Notes: generated from the sequence alone by a model not told the origin. Counted from the stretch's first letter, positions 1-6,411 are shown. The stretch: 7,766 bases of DNA from Thermomicrobiales bacterium (GCA_025928535.1 JAICJJ010000110.1:1-7766); one strand, 5' to 3'. Translations and numbers: made by a program.

Positions 1-283
1 GCGCGGCCTGCATCGCCCGTTCGAGCGTTCCGGCCGCGCCCCCAGGTTGGTCATCCCCGGCGATTGCCGTGACGTCTAAACGGAGAGCCGCCGTTTCGCC
101 CGCGTCGCCGCGAAGCGCGACATGTTCTTCCACTCGCGTCCCGAGCGCCAGCCGCAGCCGACTCGTCGCCGACCAAACGCCGCTGACGGGCGGATAGGCG
201 GCCAACACCGCGTTTTGCTCGGCCAGCGACGCGACCCGCAACACGCCGCCCGGAAAGCCCGGCAATCGGGACGGATCAGGCAT
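1..283 (-). CDS. Hypothetical protein, N-terminal 94 residues (runs off left edge)
   Basis: An open minus-strand frame starts at ATG 283-281 and has no stop before the window edge, so the 3' end is missing. The first residues are MPDPSRLPGFPGGVLRVASL, followed by a segment with AEQNAVLAAYPPVSGVW and then LRLALGTRVEEHVALRGDAG. I do not recognise a family. The visible part has no signal peptide or membrane segment and looks like a soluble alpha/beta protein. Its ATG lies inside the end of the upstream membrane-anchored gene: the two overlap by 8 nt, with the upstream TGA at 278-276. They are therefore very likely co-transcribed and translationally coupled, which suggests a shared role. No good ribosome binding site precedes this ATG, which fits coupling by re-initiation. 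The frame is more credible than the overlapping 76-930 minus frame, whose product is Arg/Ser-rich. Confidence 0.6.
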   Translation of the reverse strand, partial: MPDPSRLPGFPGGVLRVASLAEQNAVLAAYPPVSGVWSATSRLRLALGTRVEEHVALRGDAGETAALRLDVTAIAGDDQPGGAAGTLERAMQAA

Positions 284-875
284 CGGCGTGGGTTCCGGCC
301 GGCGCGGTCTGGGCCCGGCGATTGGCTTCGCCGATCGTCAGCAGCGCGTCGAGTTGACGCGCGAACGTTTCGGCATCCGGGATGTCGAGTCGGGTCGCCA
401 TCGCCCGCGACAGCCGGACCATGCCGGCCGCCGGATCGTAGATGAAGCCGAACCGCTGCCGCAGGTCGTCCGGCACCGCCTTCGCCATCGCCGGAAAGTC
501 GATGCCGAGCCGCCGTTCCAGATCGGAATTGCCCTCGAACCGCCGGACCGGCTCCGGCGCCTTTTTTTCCGGCAGCGACGACCATTCCCAGCCGGAGCCG
601 CCGGCTGCATCGACGATCTCGACATTGAAGAGGCGACCGAACCCGCCCGGCGCGTTGGCGACGCGGCCGAACGCGATTTGACCGCGATAGCGGCCATTGA
701 CCATCGCGTCGTCGAGATCGACTTCGCCGCCGACGACCGCCGCCAGCGGCTCCAGCCGTTCCTGCAGATCGTGTTTGGCACGGCGATTGAAATGGGCCGC
801 CAGCCAGGCCGTGCCGGCCAGCGAGAGACCGACGATGACGCACATCGCCAGCCCGAACGCGACATAGGGATTCAC
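276..875 (-). CDS. Hypothetical protein with single N-terminal membrane anchor
   Basis: The product is 199 residues starting at GTG 875-873 (MNPYVAFGLAMCVIVGLSLA). Residues about 4-27 form one hydrophobic helix followed by a basic stretch (NRRAKHDLQERLEP). This suggests a single-pass anchor with the remaining ~170 residues as one soluble domain. That domain contains GGEVDLDDAMVNGRYRGQIA, then GRLFNVEIVD and GWEWSSLPEKK, and ends in an Ala-rich tail. The AGGAG at 887-891 (read on the minus strand) lies 11 nt upstream of the GTG and supports this start, although the spacing is long. I do not recognise a family and assign no function. It overlaps the next gene by 8 nt. Acidic and Gly-rich composition with clear secondary-structure periodicity makes this frame the real one among several overlapping open frames here. 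Confidence 0.7.
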   Translation of the reverse strand: MNPYVAFGLAMCVIVGLSLAGTAWLAAHFNRRAKHDLQERLEPLAAVVGGEVDLDDAMVNGRYRGQIAFGRVANAPGGFGRLFNVEIVDAAGGSGWEWSSLPEKKAPEPVRRFEGNSDLERRLGIDFPAMAKAVPDDLRQRFGFIYDPAAGMVRLSRAMATRLDIPDAETFARQLDALLTIGEANRRAQTAPAGTHADA

Positions 876-956
876 GGTTCCACCGACTCCTGATTCCGAA
901 CCACGCGCCTGCTGCCGGCGACTGTAGCAAACGGGCCGGGTCGGGAGTAGGACGAA

Positions 957-977
957 ACGACGCGTGAGGCGCGTCGT
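957..977. repeat. Perfect 8-bp hairpin, 5-nt loop
   Basis: ACGACGCG at 957-964 is exactly complementary to CGCGTCGT at 970-977 around the loop TGAGG. No T-tract follows on either strand, and the flanking genes diverge, so it is unlikely to be an intrinsic terminator. It could be an operator or a structured leader element, or chance in GC-rich DNA. Confidence 0.4.
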
Positions 978-1018
978 CCCATCGCCACTCCCCGGGTCAT
1001 TGCGGCGCCTCTGCCTCA

Positions 1019-1095
1019 GTCATCCTGAACGCATTGAAGGATCTCGTTCCACAGGAGCCGCAACGCCGAGATCCTTCGACTTCGCTCAGGATGAC
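1019..1095. repeat. Large imperfect inverted repeat (dispersed REP-like element)
   Basis: The left arm (1019-1046, starting GTCATCCTGAACGCATTGAA) and the right arm (1067-1095, CGAGATCCTTCGACTTCGCT onward to CAGGATGAC) are inverted copies around a 20-nt loop. The outer 10 bp (GTCATCCTGA) and inner 11 bp (GAAGGATCTCG) pair perfectly. The middle differs: ACGCATT in the left arm, and GCGAAGTC when the right arm is read in reverse. The right arm carries the common form TCATCCTGAGCGAAGTCGAA, a sequence found dispersed between genes in many unrelated bacterial genomes. The left arm is a diverged copy. It is probably a dispersed intergenic palindromic element able to form a long cruciform or mRNA hairpin. 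Confidence 0.75.
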
Positions 1096-1110
1096 GACCC
1101 GGTGGCGGCG

Positions 1111-1140
1111 CCCGCATTCGCTGCGCCCGCATTTGTTGCG
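1111..1140. repeat. Short tandem repeat, two 15-nt units
   Basis: CCCGCATTCGCTGCG (1111-1125) is followed directly by CCCGCATTTGTTGCG (1126-1140), 13 of 15 bases identical. A third partial unit CCCGC follows at 1141-1145. The duplication lies immediately upstream of the possible MFS promoter. It may be simple slippage or may duplicate a binding site. Confidence 0.5.
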
Positions 1141-1158
1141 CCCGCCGCAACGTAGAAT
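1135..1158 (+). promoter_or_regulatory. Possible MFS promoter -10 with adjoining hairpin
   Basis: TAGAAT at 1153-1158 matches the sigma-70 -10 consensus at five of six positions, lies 45 nt before the ATG of the transporter, and sits in GC-rich DNA where such a box is uncommon. No good -35 is visible at 16-18 nt spacing. GTTGCG (1135-1140) and CGCAAC (1146-1151) form a 6-bp inverted repeat just upstream, within the would-be spacer, which is where a repressor operator could lie. This is inference from position only. Confidence 0.3.
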
Positions 1159-1202
1159 GGCCGGCATCGGACGGTGGATCAGGGGTGGGGGCGAGCGCGG
1201 GC

Positions 1203-2414
1203 ATGCGGCGCCAGGTGGCATGGCATCTTGGGCTGGGGCAGGAACTCGGCAACGTCTTCTGGGCGATGGTCGGGCTCGAAGCCTCGTATGGCGCCTATTC
1301 CGGCATCTGGCCGCTCTGGATCGAGCATCTCGGCGCGCCGGTCGCGATCGTCGGGCTGATGCTCGGCGCCTCCGGCGTCCTCCGCTTGTTGGTGATCGCC
1401 CCCTCGGCGCACCTCGGCGAACGATTCGCCACGCGCAATCTGATCCTCATCGCGCGCAGTTTCACCTTCCTCGGCATGGCCGGCGCGGCGCTGGCGACCC
1501 ACTGGCCGCAATTGCTGGTGCTCGTCGTCGGCAGCGCGATCGGCGAAATCACCTTTCCGCTGATTCAGTCGCACGTGGCCGAGCATGCCGCGGCGAATCG
1601 GGTGCGCGCGTTCACGCTCGTCTTCAACGTCGGCCCGGCCGTCGCCTTCGGGCTGGCGCCGCTCGTCTCGGGCGCGGCGATCGCGTTTTGGGGAATGCGC
1701 GCCGCCTTTCTCCTCGGCGCGGGGTTCACCGCCGTGTCGATGTATTTTTTCAGCCGGCTTTCCCGCCGCGACCGGGTGCATCACGAAGCGCGGCCGCAGT
1801 CGACCTACCGGGAAGCGCTGATGCAGCCGGGGGTCGTCCCCTTGCTGGCGCTGCAATCCGCGACGATCTTTTCGCTGTCGCTCGGCATTTCACTGTTGCC
1901 CAACTTTCTGGCCGACATGCGCGGCTTCGCGCCAGCGACGGTCGCGATCCTCGGCGGCGTCGGCTCGTTCGGTTCCGTGCTGTTCGGCCTGGCGGTGACG
2001 CGCAGCCCGTTTCTGCAGCGCTCGCCGTTTCTGGCGGCGGCGCTGGCGTCGTGCGGCGTGATGGTCACGCTCGCTGTCTGCGCGACGAGCCTCGCCCAGT
2101 GGCCGATCGTGATCGCGTTTCTCGGCCGGGGCGGTCTCTGGTCCGCCTGGGGCCTGTTCGTCGCCGGCTTGGGCGATGTCGTCGGCGATGACCCGCACCG
2201 GGCGCGGGCGTTCGCGCTGAGCGAGATGCTGGGCGGGACGGCCTTTTTCTCCGCGCCGATGGTGGCGGGTCAACTCTACACGTTCGCGCCGGTCGCGCCG
2301 ATCCTCGTTTCGCTCGCGATGGCGCTGGCGATGGCTCCGGTGCTGCTCTGGTCGCAGCGGCGGCTCGCGCGCGGGGGCGTCGAGGCGCCGCCGGTCGAGC
2401 CGGAATTGATCTGA
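1203..2414 (+). CDS. MFS (Major Facilitator Superfamily) transporter
   Basis: This encodes an integral membrane secondary transporter of 403 residues from ATG 1203, the usual MFS length. The hydropathy pattern fits about 11-12 helices. Numbered from the ATG, the loop after helix 2 reads PSAHLGERFATRN (about 67-79), a version of the MFS motif A (G-x-x-x-D/E-R-x-G-R/K). A long charged loop (SRLSRRDRVHHEARPQS, about 184-200) divides the two six-helix halves. Later hydrophobic segments contain LLALQSATIFSLSLGISLLP, VAILGGVGSFGSVLFGLAV and LWSAWGLFVAGLG. Substrate cannot be told; multidrug, sugar or metabolite export are all possible. An in-frame GTG at 1185 would add six residues (MGASAG) and has the weak Shine-Dalgarno-like GGTGG at 1173-1177. 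I prefer the ATG, which has a GAG at 1193-1195. The gene stands alone and converges on the DUF4188 gene 19 nt downstream with no visible terminator. Family call is firm; start is uncertain. Confidence 0.88.
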   Translation: MRRQVAWHLGLGQELGNVFWAMVGLEASYGAYSGIWPLWIEHLGAPVAIVGLMLGASGVLRLLVIAPSAHLGERFATRNLILIARSFTFLGMAGAALATHWPQLLVLVVGSAIGEITFPLIQSHVAEHAAANRVRAFTLVFNVGPAVAFGLAPLVSGAAIAFWGMRAAFLLGAGFTAVSMYFFSRLSRRDRVHHEARPQSTYREALMQPGVVPLLALQSATIFSLSLGISLLPNFLADMRGFAPATVAILGGVGSFGSVLFGLAVTRSPFLQRSPFLAAALASCGVMVTLAVCATSLAQWPIVIAFLGRGGLWSAWGLFVAGLGDVVGDDPHRARAFALSEMLGGTAFFSAPMVAGQLYTFAPVAPILVSLAMALAMAPVLLWSQRRLARGGVEAPPVEPELI

Positions 2415-2433
2415 CGTGCGACGTGGTCAGCGT

Positions 2434-3027
2434 CTACCCGCCGCCGGCCGCCATGAAGCGCGCCTGGCGGTCGTTCGAGCGTCCTTCGCCGGCCGCGACG
2501 GTCGAGGTCGCCGCAAAATTGGCGGGGCCGACCGGCCAGCATCCCTTTTCGAAGATCGCCTCGGCCGCCTTGACTTGATAGATCTCGTGGTAGAAGGAGA
2601 GGTCCGAGCCGGCGTTGTCCAGCAACCAGCGCCACCAACGCATGTGCGGCAACTGGCGGGTCCACTGGTCGAGATCCTCGTAGGACCGCCAGTACTGCAT
2701 CAGGACCGGACCCTCATCCGTCATGAGCGGGCGGTTGAGGAGGAGCGGGCCGGCCGCCTGAGCGGCATCGAGCGCCGGCGCCATCTCTTCGTTGATGCCC
2801 GAATCCTCGTAGCGGCGCTGCCCCTCGGGCGTGTGAAACTGGACGCCGAACAGGGCGATGCAGAGATCGGGATGCTCCCAGAGATGGGCGATGGAGGCCC
2901 GGTCGTAGCCGCCGGCCGGCGCCTCGGGAGCCGTTTCCTCGCTTTGCGGCGTGCTCAAGGGACGCTTCCTTGCCGCAGCCGATGTGACCGCCGCGCTCGC
3001 GATCGAACCCGATCCGCCTCGACTCAT
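2434..3027 (-). CDS. DUF4188 / Monooxy_af470-like family protein
   Basis: The product is up to 197 residues, reading in from ATG 3027 to TAG 2436-2434. Numbered from that ATG, the core is DLCIALFGVQFHTPEG (about 54-69), GPVLMQYWRSYEDLDQWTRQ (106-125), PHMRWWRWLLDNAG (127-140) and LSFYHEIYQVKAAEA (143-157). The order YWRS-x-EDL, H-x-x-WW-x-W and HE-x-Y-x-V matches DUF4188 (PF13826, related to a fungal af470 monooxygenase), a small dimeric alpha/beta-barrel-like fold without an established bacterial reaction. Residues 1-40 are a Ser/Ala/Pro-rich tail. The start is doubtful: no ribosome binding site precedes ATG 3027, while an in-frame TTG at 2958 (codon 24) has AAGGAAG 6 nt upstream, giving 174 residues. 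It diverges from the XRE/NTPase regulator and is its likely target (inference from layout). Confidence 0.75.
   Translation of the reverse strand: MSRGGSGSIASAAVTSAAARKRPLSTPQSEETAPEAPAGGYDRASIAHLWEHPDLCIALFGVQFHTPEGQRRYEDSGINEEMAPALDAAQAAGPLLLNRPLMTDEGPVLMQYWRSYEDLDQWTRQLPHMRWWRWLLDNAGSDLSFYHEIYQVKAAEAIFEKGCWPVGPANFAATSTVAAGEGRSNDRQARFMAAGGG
2965..2971 (-). promoter_or_regulatory. Ribosome binding site supporting an internal TTG start
   Basis: Read on the minus strand, this is AAGGAAG, followed by the 6-nt spacer CGTCCC and then TTG (2958-2956), in frame with the DUF4188 gene. It is the only Shine-Dalgarno-like site near any in-frame start of that gene and may mark the true N-terminus (STPQSEETAPEAP after the initiator). 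Confidence 0.4.
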
Positions 3028-3275
3028 CGCTCATACCGTTGGGCGCTCGGACCGTCCAGACCGGCGGCGTCGCCCTGCCGCCAACCACGCCCTCGAATTG
3101 ACGAACCTGCCCCTGAGCCAATCGCGACAGGATGCAATCGCCATCCTGGAAGGGATCGACGTTCCGTCAAATAAGCGGCTAATATTCGACGCATAGGATT
3201 TGCATTCACACCGGTTCATCAGTTCAACGACGCGTGGACAAGGTTGGGTTCGGCGACGACAGGACCGGAGCCGAC
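3028..3275. promoter_or_regulatory. Divergent control region between DUF4188 gene and XRE/NTPase regulator
   Basis: About 250 nt lie between two genes transcribed away from each other. The stretch 3165-3210 is markedly AT-richer than its surroundings and holds TAATAT (3180-3185) and TAGGAT (3194-3199) as possible plus-strand -10 boxes, neither with a good -35. On the minus strand TTGACG (3170-3165) is a perfect -35 start, with only a weak CAGGAT -10 (3148-3143) 16 nt further. Small inverted repeats, GGCGGC/GCCGCC (3063-3082) and GGAC-C-GTCC (3050-3058), are possible but unproven operators. I see no small gene here. Confidence 0.4.
3266..3270 (+). promoter_or_regulatory. Ribosome binding site of the XRE/NTPase regulator
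   Basis: CGGAG lies 5 nt before ATG 3276. It decides this start over the in-frame GTG at 3234, which would add 14 residues (MDKVGFGDDRTGAD) that are not part of the HTH domain. Confidence 0.6.
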
Positions 3276-5618
3276 ATGAGCACGCTCGGACAACGCATCC
3301 GCGAATTGCGGCTGGCGCTTGGATTGTCCCAGGCCGAACTCGCCCGACGGGTTCGCGTCACCCAGCCGCGCATCTCGCAAATCGAACGGGGCCTGGACCA
3401 TGGTCCCTTGCCTCCGCGAACGCTCGGGGACATCGCCGACGCGCTCGGCGTTGGCTTCGCCGCCCTCATCGCGGGCGACCCGGCCTACGATGACCTGGAG
3501 TTGGAGATCGACGACGGCGCCGTGCCGTTTCCGTCCGGCTTGCCGTCGCCGACGGCGCCGCTCGTCGGACGCGAGGCCGATCTGGACGCCATCGCCACGT
3601 TGCTGCGCGGCGGCGTTCGGCTGCTGACTCTGGTCGGACCTGGCGGCGTCGGCAAGACCCATCTGGCGCTGCGCGCGGCGCTGGAGCACGCCGGCCCCGA
3701 CGCCGATCTCGCCGTCGTCTCGCTGGCCGCCTGCGCCGATGCGGCCCAGGTCGTTTCGGCGGTCGCCCACGCGCTCGGGGTGCGCCAGCATAGCGCTCGC
3801 CCGTTGCGCGACCGACTCTTCGCCCATATTGCCGGATCGCGGCGGCTTCTCGTGCTCGACAATATCGAGCAGGCGCTGCCATCGGCGGCGACGTTTGTGG
3901 CCGATCTCCACCGCGCCGGCCCGGAACTGACGTTGCTGATCACGAGCCGGGCTCCCGTTCGCATCCGGGGCGAGCGGACATTCGCCGTCGCTCCCCTGGC
4001 GTTGCCGGATCTCGCGGACGATTCGGCGGCCGCCGCCATCCCCAGTTCGCCAGCGGTCCAACTCTTCGTGCAACGGGCGCAGGCGGTCGCTCCCCGATTT
4101 GCGCCGACGCCGGGCAACATGGCGGCGGTCGCCGCGATCGTCCGCCGACTGGATGGCCTGCCGCTGGCGATCGAGTTGGCCGCGCTCCGCATCAAGGCCT
4201 TGCCGCCACCCATGATGTTGCGTCAGATCGAAGCGAGCGTCGGCTTTCTCGCCGGCGGCCAGCGCGATTTGCCCACCCGACAGCGTTCGCTTCGCGCCGC
4301 CATGGACTGGAGCGTGAGCCTGTTGCGCCCGGATGAACGGGCGCTGTTCCGGCGCCTCGCCATCTTCGCGGGCGGATTTACCCTGGAAGCGGTCGGCGCC
4401 GTCGCCGTCGACGAGTCAGACATCGATCGTGAACGACCCGACCTCAGCGACCGCATTGCCGCGCTTGCCGATTGGTCGCTGGCGACGTACGCCGACCAAC
4501 CCGATGGATCGGTCCGCTTCGGCATGCTGGAGACGATCCGAAGCTACGCGCGCGAGCAACTCGAAACCAGCGGCGAGGCGGCGGCATGCAGCCGCCGCCT
4601 CCTGGCGTGGAGCCAGGCGCTCGTCGAACAGGCCCGACCGCGGTTGTACTCGGCCGAGGAATCGGCCTGGCTGCAGCGGCTCGAACAGGAAGACGCCAAT
4701 CTGCGCGAGGCGCTCGGCTGGGCGCTGCAACCCGGGCGGGAGGGCGATCTCGAGGCCGGCCTTCGCCTCGCGGGAGCCCTGACCGACTACTGGTATCTGA
4801 GCGGCCGGCTGAGCGAAGGCCGCGCCTGGCTGAACCGGGCGGCCGCGTTGAGCGCAGGCCGTCCGCCGTCGATCGGCCGCGCCCGCGTCCTGGTTGGTCT
4901 CTGCCTGATCGAGCAAACCCAGGCGGCGGTCGTTACGGCAGCGGTCCACGGGGAAGAGGGCTTGCAACTGGCGACCGCGCTCGATGACCAGCCGACGGTC
5001 GGGCGGGCGCTGCTGCTCGTCGGCAATCTGGCCATGATGCGGGGAGACCTCGAGCGGGCCGAGGCGCTCCACGAAGCGGCGGTCGGCTGCTTTCGCCGGT
5101 TGGGCGAGCGCTCCTGGACGGCCGCGGCGCTGGTCGACCTGGGGATGGATTTTTATCGTCAGGGCGATCTCGGCCAGGCCGCCGCCTGCGCGCACGACGC
5201 CCTTGTGATCGCTCGCTCGATTGGCGACGCCTGGGACATCATCGTGGCGCTGCAAGTCCTGGGCGATGTGGCCCGCGCACAAGGCGACCTGGATCGAGCG
5301 CGGGCCTCTTTCACGGAAAGCCTCGGCGTCAGTTGGCGACGTGGCAGCGAACGCGACGTCGCCGACAGTTTGGCCGGGCTCGGCACGATCGCGGCCACGG
5401 CGAACGATTTCGAGCGCGCGGCGCGTCTCTTCGGCGCCGCCGAAACTCGATATCGCCGCCTCGAAATCCACCTTCCGCCGCCGCTGCGGCCGGACTGGAC
5501 GGCGTTCGTGACGCGAATCCAGTCTGGTCTGGATGGCGAGAGGTTGACGCGGGCATGGAATGCCGGTCCGCCGGACGACCTCACGGCCGCCGCTCTGGCG
5601 ATTGATGCCGCCGAATGA
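3276..5618 (+). CDS. XRE-family HTH / STAND NTPase / TPR transcriptional regulator
   Basis: This is a 780-residue cytoplasmic one-component regulator. Residues 5-65 are an XRE (HTH_3) DNA-binding domain with GLSQAELARRVRVTQPRISQ as the helix-turn-helix. A linker leads to PLVGREADL (96-104), the usual entry to a signal-transduction NTPase. Walker A is GPGGVGKT (121-128), Walker B LLVLDN (191-196), a sensor-like ITSRAPVRIRGE is at 222-233, and GLPLAIELAALR is at 294-305. RQRSLRAAMDWSVSLL to FRRLAIFAGGFTLEAV (335-373) is the winged-helix segment that follows the NTPase in this class. Residues about 576-729 form four TPRs with an exact 40-residue period (GDL/NDF at 590, 630, 670 and 710). The protein ends at residue 780 without a LuxR or other C-terminal output domain, so DNA binding rests on the N-terminus. 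By family analogy, ligand or protein binding to the TPRs with ATP drives oligomerisation; the signal is unknown. ATG 3276 is chosen over GTG 3234 because CGGAG (3266-3270) precedes it by 5 nt and the HTH begins right after. Confidence 0.9.
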   Translation: MSTLGQRIRELRLALGLSQAELARRVRVTQPRISQIERGLDHGPLPPRTLGDIADALGVGFAALIAGDPAYDDLELEIDDGAVPFPSGLPSPTAPLVGREADLDAIATLLRGGVRLLTLVGPGGVGKTHLALRAALEHAGPDADLAVVSLAACADAAQVVSAVAHALGVRQHSARPLRDRLFAHIAGSRRLLVLDNIEQALPSAATFVADLHRAGPELTLLITSRAPVRIRGERTFAVAPLALPDLADDSAAAAIPSSPAVQLFVQRAQAVAPRFAPTPGNMAAVAAIVRRLDGLPLAIELAALRIKALPPPMMLRQIEASVGFLAGGQRDLPTRQRSLRAAMDWSVSLLRPDERALFRRLAIFAGGFTLEAVGAVAVDESDIDRERPDLSDRIAALADWSLATYADQPDGSVRFGMLETIRSYAREQLETSGEAAACSRRLLAWSQALVEQARPRLYSAEESAWLQRLEQEDANLREALGWALQPGREGDLEAGLRLAGALTDYWYLSGRLSEGRAWLNRAAALSAGRPPSIGRARVLVGLCLIEQTQAAVVTAAVHGEEGLQLATALDDQPTVGRALLLVGNLAMMRGDLERAEALHEAAVGCFRRLGERSWTAAALVDLGMDFYRQGDLGQAAACAHDALVIARSIGDAWDIIVALQVLGDVARAQGDLDRARASFTESLGVSWRRGSERDVADSLAGLGTIAATANDFERAARLFGAAETRYRRLEIHLPPPLRPDWTAFVTRIQSGLDGERLTRAWNAGPPDDLTAAALAIDAAE

Positions 5619-5628
5619 TGACGCGGGA

Positions 5629-6411
5629 TCAGACGCCGGCGAACGTGCGCGTCGCGAAGAGATGGACGAAGCCAAGACGATCGTACAGGCTCGCGGCGTA
5701 GCTGTCGGGAACCACCGCCCCGAAGATGGTCGCGCTGCCGTCCGACCGCGCATCGTCGGTCATGCGGCGCAGGAGGCTCGTGCCGACGCCGCGGCGGCGT
5801 GCTTCCGGAAGCGTCGCGAGCGCCGCGAGCGCGGTCGGCCCGCCGGCGCGCGTGATGCGCCGCGCCGCGCCGACGGGGCGCCCGTCGAGAAACGCCAGGT
5901 AGAAGACGTGGCGTCCCTCGGCGAGATGCCGTCGGGCAAGCTCCCGATCCCATTGGCGATGGGCGGCGCCTAGGCCGAACCCGACCGACTGGATCGCCGA
6001 AAAGCGGTCGGCGTCGTCGGACGAGACGGCCCGCTCGATCCGAACGGCGGCGCTCGCGGCAAGGCGCGCGGTCTCGGGAATCGCGAAGTAGACCAGACGC
6101 TCCGGCGTCTCGATGAACCCGGCTCGCCGGAGCCGCCCTGGCCAATCCGCTGGCGTCGACAGCGGCGTCAGCCGAACGCGCGGCCGGCGCCCTCGTGTCC
6201 GGAAATGGTCGATGACCGCCCGCAACGCCGCGTCGGCGTCAGCGTCGGGCACGCGGCGAATCACCGCCACATCGAACTCGGGCGCGTCGTCTCGTTCGGA
6301 GGTGAAGAGCACGACCCCAGGCAACTCCGCGCGCGCCGCGAAGTAGGCGTCGTTTTCCTCGTCGGCCTGAAGAATGTCCTTCCACAGCGCGACATCAGGC
6401 GCGATGCGCAT
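5629..6411 (-). CDS. GNAT-family N-acetyltransferase (two-lobed)
   Basis: This is a 260-residue cytoplasmic protein. The C-terminal half is a GNAT domain: VRIERAVSSDDADRFSAI (123-140) is the first strand and helix, HVFYLAFLDGRPVGAARRIT (168-187) is the beta2-beta4 region, and LAALATLPEARRRGVGTSLL (195-214) is motif A with the acetyl-CoA-binding R-R-x-G-x-G at 205-210. SYAASLYDRLGFVHLFATRTF (237-257) is the motif B end. The N-terminal half (1-115) also looks GNAT-like but lacks the pyrophosphate loop: it has LTPLSTPADWPGRLRRAGF and ERLVYFAIP, typical of a degenerate lobe. Acyl acceptor is unknown. GAGGAGG (6426-6420) sits 8 nt before the ATG, a near-ideal ribosome binding site, and it lies inside the end of the upstream DUF2156 gene, which overlaps this one by 17 nt. 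It is the last gene of the minus operon, and its stop is 10 nt from that of the convergent regulator. Confidence 0.87.
   Translation of the reverse strand: MRIAPDVALWKDILQADEENDAYFAARAELPGVVLFTSERDDAPEFDVAVIRRVPDADADAALRAVIDHFRTRGRRPRVRLTPLSTPADWPGRLRRAGFIETPERLVYFAIPETARLAASAAVRIERAVSSDDADRFSAIQSVGFGLGAAHRQWDRELARRHLAEGRHVFYLAFLDGRPVGAARRITRAGGPTALAALATLPEARRRGVGTSLLRRMTDDARSDGSATIFGAVVPDSYAASLYDRLGFVHLFATRTFAGV

Larger units (their letters stand above)
876..1202. other. Divergent intergenic region rich in repeats
   Basis: This stretch separates the outward-reading membrane-anchored gene (minus) from the MFS gene (plus), so it should hold both promoters. It contains an 8-bp perfect hairpin (957-977), a large imperfect inverted repeat (1019-1095), a 15-nt tandem repeat (1111-1140), a small hairpin (1135-1151) and a TAGAAT box (1153-1158). 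Short open frames here translate into peptides such as VILSEVEGS, SFDFAQDD and HPERSRR. These are the usual spurious products of this dispersed repeat and are not genes. I see no tRNA or other RNA gene. Confidence 0.6.

Noticed and set aside
559..567. T-run (and a similar one near 1744) as a possible terminator
   Set aside because: Both lie inside coding frames and have no preceding stable hairpin in a suitable position.
76..930. 284-codon minus-strand frame over the left-edge genes
   Set aside because: Very Arg-rich. The alternative frames give a membrane-anchored protein and a coupled second gene with normal composition.
964..1252. Small open frames within the intergenic repeat
   Set aside because: They encode VILSEVEGS, SFDFAQDD and HPERSRR peptides, the known spurious translations of this dispersed repeat.
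1034..2191. Long plus-strand open frame overlapping the transporter in another frame
   Set aside because: The product is Arg/Ala/Gly-rich with no hydrophobic or domain pattern; the overlapping frame gives a clear MFS protein. Such frames are expected in GC-rich DNA.
2951..3196. 81-codon plus-strand frame upstream of the regulator
   Set aside because: It overlaps the DUF4188 gene and control region, has no ribosome binding site or recognisable domain, and its composition is not convincing.
3219..4073. 284-codon minus-strand frame antisense to the HTH and Walker A region
   Set aside because: Composition is charged and repetitive (many R, Q, G) with no fold signature, so it is a shadow of the plus-strand gene.
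4416..5753. 445-codon minus-strand open frame antisense to the regulator
   Set aside because: It lies opposite a well-formed NTPase/TPR coding frame, and its product is low-complexity and Arg/Gln-rich without motifs.
5159..6145. 328-codon minus-strand frame spanning the regulator and GNAT genes
   Set aside because: It runs across two convincing genes in a different frame, and its product is almost entirely Arg/Ala/Pro/Ser.
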